NCBI RefSeq assembly: GCF_016056375.1
Contig: NZ_JAEDAE010000009.1
Coordinates: 62,001 to 126,000 of the forward strand
Direction of reading: 5' to 3'
DNA length: 64,000 nt
From: Hymenobacter negativus
GTDB lineage: Bacteria > Bacteroidota > Bacteroidia > Cytophagales > Hymenobacteraceae
The position numbers and the translations under genes are program-made. Below the pieces are notes generated by a model that worked only from the letters and a program-made list of their open reading frames with translations, made no database searches and was not told where the DNA came from. Positions 52,145-59,435 of the stretch are shown one piece after another. Every line of letters starts with the position of its first letter. The stretch's first letter is position 1.

Positions 52145-53395
52145 ATGAATTTCTCTGCTAAAATCAAACTCCGCAAGCCCGTTCGGGCCGACGGCACCTG
52201 CCCGGTGCTGCTCCAGGTTATCATCGGCAAGACGATATGGCCTCACAGTCTGAAACTTGGCTGGCCACCCCAGCTCTTCGACGAGGAGTTGGGCCGCTGC
52301 CTGACGAGCCTTCCCCCTGCTCAGCGCGGGCCGGACTACAAGGCGGTGCTGGAGCAAGCCACGGCCGACGCCGGCGGCACGCTGCCGCTGCTGGCCAAGC
52401 GGGCCCAGGACTACAACCTGCTCATCGGCCAGGCACTGGCCAAGGCCAACGAGGTATTCGTGAGCTGGCGGCTGAGCCAGCAGGTGCTCACGCTCGAGCG
52501 CTTCAAGCAAGACTTCAGCACGGCCGGCAGCAAAGACGACTTCCTGACTTACTTCAAAGCCAAAATCACCGAGCGCTACCGCAAGGGCAAGATTACCCAG
52601 ACCACGAAGAAGAACCACTTCAGTACCTACAACGCGCTGCTGGCCTTCCGGCCCTACATTCCCTTTAATACCCTTACCCCGGAATTTGCCGATGACTTTG
52701 ACGCTTACCTAAAGAAGCACGTGCGCGGGCTGAACACGCGCTGGGGCCGGCACAAGGACGTGAAAACCTACCTGGCCCTGGCCAAAAAAGACCGCATGAA
52801 GTTCGAAGACCCCTACGCCGACTTCAAAAATAAGGATGTAGCCGGCCAGTGGCGGCCGCTGCGCACGGCCGAACTGTCAGACCTGGAGGCGTATTATAAG
52901 ATGTGCGCGCCCCGCACGGTGCACCGGCGCGTGCTGGCCCGGTTTCTCTTCAGTTGCTTTTCCTCGCTGCGGCTGGGCGACTTGAAGAACATCGAGAACG
53001 CGGCCATCGAGAACCGGGAAATGACATTCAAGGCCCAGAAGACCTATAGCAAGACGCTGGCCGAAACGATGCTGCCGCTCACGCGCAAGGCCCTGCGCTA
53101 CCTGGAGCAGGCCCAGACGGAGGAAGAGTTGCCCGGCTTCTACAACTACGCCGACCAGTACACCAACCGGGCGCTCACGGCCATCGGCCAGCAGCTCGGC
53201 ATCGAGTCGCGCATCCACAACCATGTCGGGCGCGAAACCTTCGCCACCGAGTTCATCCGGCGCGGCGGCAAGGTGGAGGTATTGCAGAAGCTCATGGGCC
53301 ACACCAAAATCACCACGACCATGAAGTATGTGCACGTGGACAACGATATGAAGCGGGACGCCATTAACAGGCTGGATGAGCAGGATAAGGACTGA
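52145..53395 (+). CDS. Tyrosine recombinase (integrase) of the tRNA-Leu element
   Basis: The 416-residue protein has a Bacteroidota-type N-terminal Arm domain (FSAKIKLRKPVRADGTCPVL), a SAM-like core-binding domain (about 130-215) and a catalytic domain with Arg276 (SCFSSLRLGDLK), His360-x-x-Arg363 (IHNHVGRETFATEF), His386 (LMGHTKITTTMKYVHV) and nucleophile Tyr395. All catalytic residues are present, so it should be active in integrating or excising the element. It is GC-rich like the chromosome. A related partial copy lies at 63386-64000 in the other orientation. Confidence 0.95.
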   Translation: MNFSAKIKLRKPVRADGTCPVLLQVIIGKTIWPHSLKLGWPPQLFDEELGRCLTSLPPAQRGPDYKAVLEQATADAGGTLPLLAKRAQDYNLLIGQALAKANEVFVSWRLSQQVLTLERFKQDFSTAGSKDDFLTYFKAKITERYRKGKITQTTKKNHFSTYNALLAFRPYIPFNTLTPEFADDFDAYLKKHVRGLNTRWGRHKDVKTYLALAKKDRMKFEDPYADFKNKDVAGQWRPLRTAELSDLEAYYKMCAPRTVHRRVLARFLFSCFSSLRLGDLKNIENAAIENREMTFKAQKTYSKTLAETMLPLTRKALRYLEQAQTEEELPGFYNYADQYTNRALTAIGQQLGIESRIHNHVGRETFATEFIRRGGKVEVLQKLMGHTKITTTMKYVHVDNDMKRDAINRLDEQDKD

Positions 53396-53487
53396 ATGAG
53401 AAGCGGTGACCTCTATTTATATTGAACAATATTGCACCTTATAAACGATGCTTTCACTACCTTCTGCACAAGAATTGAGCTTAACCC

Positions 53488-54105
53488 ATGAACCCTCAAC
53501 TATCCAATCTGATTATTCCCATTGTGTCGCTCTTAGGGTCGGTAGCAGTTGTGCTAATTTCTACTTGGGGCAATTTAAAATCAAAGAGTATCGATGTTAA
53601 AGAAAAGTTCGAAGACCGAAAGCAAGAGCTACGGAAGATTTATATCAGCCGCAAGCTTGATGCTGGAGAGGCAATCATTGGTCGTTACACGCAATTCATC
53701 CAACAATTGGATTTATTCAATTCATACTTAGCTTTCGTGAATTCAGATAAGCCGAATGTCGTATTCGAATATGGCGGAATCGATATTAGTATTCAGGCAG
53801 AAAATCTTTTAGCTCTTTCTCTTTACAACGAGAAGAATCACTCTTATTTTTATTATAATAACGATAGCACCAATGATAGGCTAGAAAATATTATCACACA
53901 GCATAACCTAGTACTGAGAATTTTAGCCGGTATGATTGCTACAAAGACAAAGGCAGATGGGACAGGTTCTGCGAATGCAAACGACGATATTCTCAAAGAA
54001 GCATTACCTCAGTATTTGTCATTGAATAGGATGTTAAGAGAGCTTTTGGGCGAGATTATGCAAGACATAAGGAATGAAACCGTGAAGTATGACATTCCTA
54101 CCTAG
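53488..54105 (+). CDS. AT-rich single-pass membrane protein of unknown function
   Basis: The 205-residue protein has one N-terminal membrane helix (LIIPIVSLLGSVAVVLISTW, about 8-27), a charged segment KEKFEDRKQELRKIYISRKL, and a helical cytoplasmic part with YTQFIQQLDLFNSYLAFVN and RMLRELLGEIMQDI. This layout (short anchor, basic linker, helical bundle) resembles the proteins at 55454 and 56388 in outline only. Codon and base use is clearly more AT-rich than the integrase before it, a sign of separate origin. No family is recognised. A terminator follows directly. Confidence 0.75.
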   Translation: MNPQLSNLIIPIVSLLGSVAVVLISTWGNLKSKSIDVKEKFEDRKQELRKIYISRKLDAGEAIIGRYTQFIQQLDLFNSYLAFVNSDKPNVVFEYGGIDISIQAENLLALSLYNEKNHSYFYYNNDSTNDRLENIITQHNLVLRILAGMIATKTKADGTGSANANDDILKEALPQYLSLNRMLRELLGEIMQDIRNETVKYDIPT

Positions 54106-54107
54106 GC

Positions 54108-54140
54108 AAAAAAAGCCCGACCGCTAGGCCGGGCTTTTTT
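54108..54140. terminator. Terminator after the gene at 53488
   Basis: AAGCCCG-CCG and its inverse CGGGCTT form a stem flanked by seven A and six T; it can serve both strands. Confidence 0.88.
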
Positions 54141-54170
54141 GTGCATGATGAGATAAATCCGAAAAAGCCC

Positions 54171-54446
54171 CTAGTCCTCCAGCCCGGCGAAGTAGCCGGG
54201 CTCTTCGGCCAGACGCTCCAGCGTGTAGCAGAGTTCTTCGCGGGCGGGCAGTGGGTGGCGGGCCTCGTCGGCCCAGTACGCCTCCCAGTAGGCATCGGCT
54301 ACGGCGCGGGGGCTGGTGATGAGCAGCTGCCGGCGCAGCTCGTCGAGCGCGGCCGCGCTGAGCACGCCCAGGGCACCGACGTAGCGCAGGCAGCCCTCCC
54401 GAGCGGGGGCAGAAGCGGGGGCAAAACCGGGGGCAGGTGCAATCAT
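54171..54446 (-). CDS. Small protein of unknown function with RYVG motif
   Basis: The 91-residue protein has an Ala/Pro-rich start (MIAPAPGFAPASAPA), then EGCLRYVGALGVLSAAALDE and an acidic, Trp/Tyr-containing half (YWEAYWADEARHPLPAREEL) ending FAGLED. The RYVG segment recurs in the 26-residue reading frame just upstream (AFRYVGPIAGLRAALR). It is GC-rich and last in a run of three small minus-strand genes. No family is recognised, and the small size makes the call moderate. Confidence 0.55.
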   Translation of the reverse strand: MIAPAPGFAPASAPAREGCLRYVGALGVLSAAALDELRRQLLITSPRAVADAYWEAYWADEARHPLPAREELCYTLERLAEEPGYFAGLED

Positions 54447-54481
54447 GATGCAATATGGCAGGGAAAAAGCAGGAGGAATGG

Positions 54482-54562
54482 TTACGCTTGCGCGAAAAAG
54501 ACGCGCAAAGCAGCCCGCAGCCCCGCGATGGGGCCGACGTAGCGAAAAGCACCCGCCTTCAT
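54482..54562 (-). CDS. Very small reading frame (26 codons) with RYVG motif
   Basis: The ATG at 54562 overlaps the stop of the upstream gene by one base (TAATG) and opens a frame whose core is FRYVGPIAGLRAALRVFF. The overlap allows translational coupling, and the core resembles the centre of the protein at 54171-54446. It may be a short real gene or the remnant of a duplicated one. Confidence 0.4.
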   Translation of the reverse strand: MKAGAFRYVGPIAGLRAALRVFFAQA

Positions 54563-54975
54563 TAGTTCAGGATTTCGCCGTGATAGCCGATGCGTCCGGC
54601 GCGCTCCAGCACCATGAGCCACACCTGGCCCAGCACCTGCGCGCGCTTGGCCTCGGTGGTGGCCCGCGCGAAGAGCAGCGGCAGAGCGGCCGCGCACTGC
54701 TGGTCGAGTTGGGGGTGTTTCAGGAGCCGGGCCAGGTCGTGGGCCTGCGCGGCCTGGAGGCGCTCGCGGCGGGCGGCTTCGTGCTGCACGTTGCGCAGCC
54801 AAAGGGCTAGGCGCTCGGGGCACTCGCATTCGTAGGCCGAATGGTTGCCCACCAGCTGCTCGTCGGGCGTGAACAGGGGGTTGTGTACGAGGGCGGCCAG
54901 CAGGTCCGCCCGGAGCCCGCACACGCGGGCCGCGAGAACAGCGGCGGCTGTTCCCGGCGTTACATGAGTTTTCAT
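54562..54975 (-). CDS. Small helical protein of unknown function
   Basis: From the ATG at 54975 the protein has 137 residues; a further start at 55047 is less likely because it reads through a hairpin. It is rich in Ala, Leu, Arg and His: AAAVLAARVCGLRADLLAAL, HSAYECECPERLALWLRNVQ, LARLLKHPQLDQQCAAALPL and AQVLGQVWLMVLERAGRIGY. Two Cys lie close together (ECEC). It is GC-rich and precedes the RYVG frames. No family is recognised. Confidence 0.6.
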   Translation of the reverse strand: MKTHVTPGTAAAVLAARVCGLRADLLAALVHNPLFTPDEQLVGNHSAYECECPERLALWLRNVQHEAARRERLQAAQAHDLARLLKHPQLDQQCAAALPLLFARATTEAKRAQVLGQVWLMVLERAGRIGYHGEILN

Positions 54976-55038
54976 GTAATTTTGGGGTAAGGTTTTCACG
55001 AACCCAATCGTAGTACCTGCGCTAACAGGTGCTATATC

Positions 55039-55072
55039 GGAGGTCACCCCTGCCAGGGGGTGGCCTCTTTTT
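55039..55072 (+). terminator. Hairpin with T run in the divergent intergenic region
   Basis: GAGGTCACCCC and GGGGGTGGCCTC pair around TGCC and are followed by five T on the plus strand. No plus-strand gene lies just upstream, so it may be a leader attenuator or an insulator; the 209-bp gap 54976-55184 holds no gene. Confidence 0.6.
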
Positions 55073-55172
55073 GCTTACTAGGATTTGGGCGTTCCACTTG
55101 GAACTGAGCAAAGGTATATACGTTGTGAATACGAATCTAGTACACGGTACACAACTGTCTACCTTTTGTATA

Positions 55173-55180
55173 TACTTTTG
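55173..55180 (+). promoter_or_regulatory. -7 box for the RHH gene
   Basis: TACTTTTG matches TAnnTTTG and is only 4 bp before the ATG at 55185, so the message should be leaderless. Confidence 0.6.
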
Positions 55181-55184
55181 CAGC

Positions 55185-55346
55185 ATGAAAACGCCTAAGC
55201 CCGTGCGAGAACTGCAATTGAATATTAAGGCCAACGAAGCTGAGAAAGCTTTGCTGGAAAAAGTTGCGAAGGCTCGTGCTCTTAGCTCGTCCGCACTCGT
55301 CCGTATGCTAGTATCTGATGAGGCTCGCCGGCTTGGTATCGAGTAG
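55185..55346 (+). CDS. Small ribbon-helix-helix-like DNA-binding protein
   Basis: The 53-residue protein reads VRELQLNIKANEAEKALLEK in its first half, a beta strand and helix typical of Arc/CopG-type folds, followed by ARALSSSALVRMLVSDEARR. A promoter box just before the ATG supports the short form over a longer frame starting at 55029. Such proteins serve as antitoxins, copy-number regulators or relaxase accessory factors; no toxin gene is directly adjacent. A hairpin terminator follows 22 bp after the stop. Confidence 0.7.
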   Translation: MKTPKPVRELQLNIKANEAEKALLEKVAKARALSSSALVRMLVSDEARRLGIE

Positions 55347-55368
55347 AACTGGTATCATATGAAGCACG

Positions 55369-55402
55369 AAGCCCCGCGCCGGAGAGGACGCGGGGCTTTT
55401 TT
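55369..55402. terminator. Terminator, copy 1 of a duplicated 34-bp element
   Basis: AAGCCCCGCG pairs with CGCGGGGCTT around CCGGAGAGGA, followed by six T. The same 34 bases recur at 56282-56315. Confidence 0.88.
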
Positions 55403-55453
55403 GTATTACTACGAGAAGTTGTGAATAACCTTACCTCTAATTGTACCGACCTA

Positions 55454-56245
55454 TTACTCTATAAGCCCGGCTCGCTTTTTCAGTGCTGTCAACTTCTTGA
55501 CATCTGGATAAAGCCCTTTGAAGAACTTCTCTACGTTCTGAATCTCAATTATTTCCTCAACCATTAATAGATAAACTCTTATCCTAACTTTATCTATGCT
55601 ATTATAATATTTCAAACCAGCATTTATGAGCTCATCTCTATTAAAGTTTTGATTTTCGTACACTTTCAGTTCTTTTCCTATCTCAGAAAGTTTATTATAA
55701 AAATCGATAATTTCGTTTTTACATCCTGTACTAAGCCAAAAGCCTTTATGAATGACTGATTGCAGCTTATTCATAAAGGCATGAAATGATTCATCACTTT
55801 CGAAAAACTTAAAAATTGCTCCCACGCTCTCCGGTTTTTTATTGACAAGTTTTTCGACATTGACTACATGGCTTAAATTATTAAGTATGGACTCGATATC
55901 GTCGTATGCAGACAATCTCTTATCTATCATCTTTTTATAATAGTCGTTCTTAAAGTCTTTGTCCTTTGATTTAAGAGCGATATAAGCAGAGGTAAGAGAA
56001 GCCAAAGCAGCAATGATTGCTGCGAATAATGTATAGTTGGTGCCCGTTGACTGCTGGGGCTTAGCCTCAGAGGCAAGGGTCAAATAGATTGGCTGGTTGG
56101 GTTGGCTCTTCACCACCGCAGAGGCTGGAGCCGCTTTTGGAGCGACAGCAGGTCTTGGTGGGACCGTCTGCTGAGCAGGGGGTGCGGGTTGGGCATGACC
56201 AGCAAGGGCTGCCAGAGTTAGCAGGAGGGTTAAGAGTCTCTTCAT
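55454..56245 (-). CDS. Exported/membrane protein of unknown function, AT-rich
   Basis: The 263-residue protein has a signal peptide (MKRLLTLLLTLAALAGHAQ), a Pro/Ala/Gln-rich stretch of about 45 residues, one membrane helix (YTLFAAIIAALASLTSAYIA, about 71-90), then a charged linker (LKSKDKDFKNDYYKKMIDKR) and a helical domain (SILNNLSHVVNVEKLVNKKP and onward). After signal cleavage the Pro-rich part would be periplasmic and the helical part cytoplasmic. The second half is strongly AT-rich. The gene is bracketed by two identical terminators. No family is recognised. Confidence 0.72.
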   Translation of the reverse strand: MKRLLTLLLTLAALAGHAQPAPPAQQTVPPRPAVAPKAAPASAVVKSQPNQPIYLTLASEAKPQQSTGTNYTLFAAIIAALASLTSAYIALKSKDKDFKNDYYKKMIDKRLSAYDDIESILNNLSHVVNVEKLVNKKPESVGAIFKFFESDESFHAFMNKLQSVIHKGFWLSTGCKNEIIDFYNKLSEIGKELKVYENQNFNRDELINAGLKYYNSIDKVRIRVYLLMVEEIIEIQNVEKFFKGLYPDVKKLTALKKRAGLIE

Positions 56246-56281
56246 GGCTGCGAAGTAAGCACTGATATCCTTGGAAATATA

Positions 56282-56315
56282 AAGCCCCGCGCCGGAGAGG
56301 ACGCGGGGCTTTTTT
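56282..56315. terminator. Terminator, copy 2 of a duplicated 34-bp element
   Basis: The stem-loop is identical to 55369-55402 and lies just upstream of the 55454-56245 gene, downstream of the 56388-57152 gene. Confidence 0.85.
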
Positions 56316-56387
56316 GTGGGTATTAGCTTTTAGGAGGAATTAAGAATTTAGTAACAGGAAAATCCTGTAATTACACAAGGGAAAAAT

Positions 56388-57152
56388 CTAGTCTTTATTG
56401 ATTAAATCTGATTTCAACACTCTTTTAGCAAATTTATCAATGTAGTCAACCACTTTATTTGCGAAGTCAATGGGGCTTTTTTCTATGATATCTTTTCCAA
56501 TACCAATCATATTCAGGCTCCCGGTATCGTCCCGAGTGACACGTATGATTATTTGTTCTTCCGGAGACACATTCTTCCGATTAAGGTGCTCTTTTTTAAA
56601 GGAACATCTTAGATAGAAATATTCTGGAGCCTGTGCACCAAATGTCAATTCTTCAAAAAGTGGCCTATAAGACATTGCATCTATAGATTTCATAAAACTC
56701 TTGAAGAAATCATTAGCCATACGTACATTCTCTTTTGTTTCATCTGAAAAAGGCCCTTTATTGAGATTGACCCCCTCAGCCTTGACAATCAATCTGTTAA
56801 GAACATTTTTATCCTCAACTCCAACTTCTTCAACCTTTGCAACATCAATTTGAATAGGGTCAAATTTTTCTGCCCCTTTTAATGTTTTTAAGAAAGAATC
56901 AGGATTACCATAATCACTAGGCGAATAAAGTTTTTCATGGTGAAAAGTCACAAGAAAGACGAAAGCTATTAATATTATCATCGGAAATCCGATAATAAAC
57001 CAAATTAGCGGAAGTCTCTCTGATGCCCCCTCTAATTTTGAGATACTTATGCTTAATACTAAGCAAGCAATCCCGTATATTAAGGAAACAAATAGTGCAA
57101 TTATACCTAATGGGTTTTGAGCTAATCCCTTAGCATTTTCTATGAACTTCAT
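56388..57152 (-). CDS. AT-rich two-helix membrane protein of unknown function
   Basis: The 254-residue protein begins MKFIENAKGLAQNPLGIIAL and has two membrane helices (about 14-35, IIALFVSLIYGIACLVLSIS; and about 49-68, FIIGFPMIILIAFVFLVTFH). The remaining 180 residues are soluble: FLKTLKGAEKFDPIQIDVAK, an aromatic RPLFEELTFGAQAPEYFYLR block and IIIRVTRDDTGSLNMIGIGK. Pro residues after NPLG and the two-helix hairpin recall small effector or sensor proteins of defence islands, but I know no named family. A -7 box lies upstream. Confidence 0.75.
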   Translation of the reverse strand: MKFIENAKGLAQNPLGIIALFVSLIYGIACLVLSISISKLEGASERLPLIWFIIGFPMIILIAFVFLVTFHHEKLYSPSDYGNPDSFLKTLKGAEKFDPIQIDVAKVEEVGVEDKNVLNRLIVKAEGVNLNKGPFSDETKENVRMANDFFKSFMKSIDAMSYRPLFEELTFGAQAPEYFYLRCSFKKEHLNRKNVSPEEQIIIRVTRDDTGSLNMIGIGKDIIEKSPIDFANKVVDYIDKFAKRVLKSDLINKD

Positions 57153-57190
57153 CTTTTTTAGGATTGGTGGTTAAATATTGATTTTGGAAT

Positions 57191-57198
57191 CAAACATA
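57191..57198 (-). promoter_or_regulatory. -7 box for the gene at 56388-57152
   Basis: TATGTTTG on the minus strand matches TAnnTTTG, 38 bp before the ATG at 57152. Confidence 0.55.
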
Positions 57199-57292
57199 TA
57201 TGCATCATCGCCACCGGCACGCCGGTAGTACATGAATTTGAACCTCTACTCGTTTACATGGTACACGAGAGGCCCCAGTTAGCAGCATGCCG

Positions 57293-58753
57293 CTACAAGG
57301 TATGCTTCCCCAGCCACTCCAGCGCCACCCCGCCCAGCGCGCCAAAGCCGGCAGATTCCAACTGGGCCGCTAAGTGGTTCAGCAAGCTGGGCTTCTCCTC
57401 CTTGATGGTGCTGAGGGCCGCCCTTATCTGGTCTTCTGCATCGACAGCGGCAATGCTAGCAGTAAGGTGACGCTGCAAGGTCTGGACAGCTTCGACGGCT
57501 GCCCGGCTGCCCTGGGCCTCCCCGAGCAGGTCTTTGAACAGGGTGCTGGTGTGGCCGATTTGGGCCATTTGAACATGCCCATGCACGGCATTCTGCTGGG
57601 CAGATAAGGCAATCAGGGAGTCGATATGGCCTGCCTGCCTGTCAAGCTGCTTGTCCTGACGGTCAAGTTGTTCAGACTGCTCGCCAATGATGCGCTGAAA
57701 GTTGGTCACTACCTGCTCATGGTCGGCTCTCATGGTATCGTTCGTTCGCAGCGCTAATTGATACATGCTCGCACTTGAACGCAACTCCAACTTTACCATT
57801 TCCAACTTTTGCTCAAGCATCGCCACCTGCAATGGGTTGTCCAGCAACGCGGAAGGCGGCTCCTGCTCTTGCACGACCTTCAGGTACTTATCTAGTACTT
57901 CCTCCGCGACCTTTACTTCGCCATCGGGTAATGAAACGTGCATCCGCACCGTATTTCCGTCCTGCTCAATGCGCACACGTGCGTTAATATTTGGGTACTT
58001 CTGCTTCAAAATATTCCCAAAATTTGAGAGCACTGTTACCCCAGCCTGATAGAACTCTGGCGGAAATACTAGAGCACGGTCCACAGATGAGTTACTATCA
58101 ATTGGTAATTCCTCTACAATCAACTCGTTTTCATGCAAAGAGCAAAAAATAAAGGCCATAGGGGCACTGTTTTTTATTGGAGATAACTCCCCTAATCGTG
58201 CTCGACAATCATCTTCCACAAATGGATTACCTATGCCCATGTGGCCATTTTCATCTCGGGACACTTTAAATAGCTTTTTAACACTTTCATCTGGCACTAT
58301 AACTATAATTACCTCAGCCTCATTCAGTGCAACAGCTCTTGGGGATAGGACATAAATTATCTCATTTAACTGACCGGCAATAAATTGATTGCTCAGGCAA
58401 TAAACTAGCACCTTGTTTTTAGTTTGCCCACCAGCAAGATGTATAGTAGATTTCACTTTTTTATTTAGGTCGCTTTCTTCCCAACCCTTTTTACCAAAAA
58501 TGTTATCGTAAACAAATCTCAGGAAGAAAGCATTGTCGGGTTCTGCCTCCGAATAGCCCTCATATAATTGACTTTCTTCACGCTCAGAACCTTCATGATC
58601 ATCAGAATTTTCTTTTAAAAAAGCACTAGGCTGTATGATAACGTCAGCAGTTATCATGGACAATACTTGCTTGATGCTTTCCCATTCTTCAGGCTTATTG
58701 TTAGTCAACAAGTCCCACCCTTTGCCAAGGCTTAATACACGAACCGGGTACAT
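57293..58753 (-). CDS. Large coiled-coil protein of unknown function, AT-rich N-terminal half
   Basis: From the ATG at 58753 the protein has 486 residues. Residues 1-180 form an alpha/beta-looking domain (RVLSLGKGWDLLTNNKPEEW, KNKVLVYCLSNQFIAGQLNE, AEVIIVIVPDESVKKLF). A middle domain follows with YQAGVTVLSNFGNILKQKYP and INARVRIEQDGNTVRMHVSL, then a predicted coiled coil (QVAMLEQKLEMVKLELRSS, GEQSEQLDRQDKQLDRQAGH). The C-terminus has a Gly-rich hydrophobic end (AGFGALGGVALEWLGKHTL) that could insert in a membrane. The C-terminal half is GC-richer than the N-terminal half. No family is recognised with confidence; multi-domain sensor-effector proteins of defence islands look similar. Confidence 0.75.
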   Translation of the reverse strand: MYPVRVLSLGKGWDLLTNNKPEEWESIKQVLSMITADVIIQPSAFLKENSDDHEGSEREESQLYEGYSEAEPDNAFFLRFVYDNIFGKKGWEESDLNKKVKSTIHLAGGQTKNKVLVYCLSNQFIAGQLNEIIYVLSPRAVALNEAEVIIVIVPDESVKKLFKVSRDENGHMGIGNPFVEDDCRARLGELSPIKNSAPMAFIFCSLHENELIVEELPIDSNSSVDRALVFPPEFYQAGVTVLSNFGNILKQKYPNINARVRIEQDGNTVRMHVSLPDGEVKVAEEVLDKYLKVVQEQEPPSALLDNPLQVAMLEQKLEMVKLELRSSASMYQLALRTNDTMRADHEQVVTNFQRIIGEQSEQLDRQDKQLDRQAGHIDSLIALSAQQNAVHGHVQMAQIGHTSTLFKDLLGEAQGSRAAVEAVQTLQRHLTASIAAVDAEDQIRAALSTIKEEKPSLLNHLAAQLESAGFGALGGVALEWLGKHTL

Positions 58754-58778
58754 AATTAGAGAAGTAGAATGTTTGGGA

Positions 58779-58786
58779 CAAACATA
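58779..58786 (-). promoter_or_regulatory. -7 box for the gene at 57293-58753
   Basis: TATGTTTG on the minus strand matches TAnnTTTG, 25 bp before the ATG at 58753; it is the same octamer as at 57191. Confidence 0.58.
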
Positions 58787-58853
58787 AGCACTTCTTAACG
58801 AGATGATATAACAATGCTGTCCCGCTTTGCCTGGCACCTCAAATTAGCAACAT

Positions 58854-59435
58854 TCAACCTGCCACATACTTCGCCACGGTACTGGCCGACATGCCCATCG
58901 CCTTCCCAATGGCATAGTTGCTCATCCCCTCCCCCTTCAGCCGGCGCACCTGCTCAATCTGCTCCGGGCTCTTGCTCGGTGGCCCCATCTTCACGCCCTG
59001 CGCCACCTTGCGGGCCATGCCGGCCTTGGTGCGCTCGCTCAGGCGCACCCGCTCCTGCTTGGCCAGCGTGGCCAGTATCGAGATGATGGCATCCTTGAAC
59101 AGCCCGGTCGAGTCGAGGTACTGCTCGGTGAGTGACTTGTAGCCCACGCCCCAGCTTTCGAGCTGGTTCAGGTACTGGAGCGTCGGCAGCGCTCCCTCGC
59201 GGCTGAAGCGGTCGAGGCTCCAGAACAGCACCAGGTCGAACTTCTTGCGGTGGGCATCGGCAAACAGCGCCTTGAACTCTGAGCGGTTGCCGGTACCGCC
59301 CGATTCCTCCTCGACATACTCCTTATAAATAGAGTAGCCGAGCGCGGCGGCGAAGCGGCGCAGGTCGGGCAGTTGGTTCTCGGTGCTCTGGCCCTTGTCT
59401 TTGGTGGAGACGCGGGCGTAAATGGCGACTTTCAT
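58854..59435 (-). CDS. Serine recombinase (resolvase/invertase family), copy 1
   Basis: From the ATG at 59435 the protein has 193 residues with the resolvase catalytic domain: VAIYARVSTKDKG (nucleophile Ser10), FDLVLFWSLDRFSREGALPT, LDSTGLFKDAIISILATLAK and QERVRLSERTKAGMARK. A C-terminal helix-turn-helix follows (EGMSNYAIGKAMGMSASTVA). Its ATG overlaps the stop of the NDT/TIR-like gene (ATGA), so the two are translationally coupled. It is GC-rich, unlike the genes on both sides, and is a close paralogue of the resolvase at 61493. Confidence 0.93.
   Translation of the reverse strand: MKVAIYARVSTKDKGQSTENQLPDLRRFAAALGYSIYKEYVEEESGGTGNRSEFKALFADAHRKKFDLVLFWSLDRFSREGALPTLQYLNQLESWGVGYKSLTEQYLDSTGLFKDAIISILATLAKQERVRLSERTKAGMARKVAQGVKMGPPSKSPEQIEQVRRLKGEGMSNYAIGKAMGMSASTVAKYVAG

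Noticed and set aside
55039..55072. Riboswitch or T-box upstream of the RHH gene
   Set aside because: Only one simple hairpin is seen; the -7 box lies downstream of it, so it would not be in that transcript.
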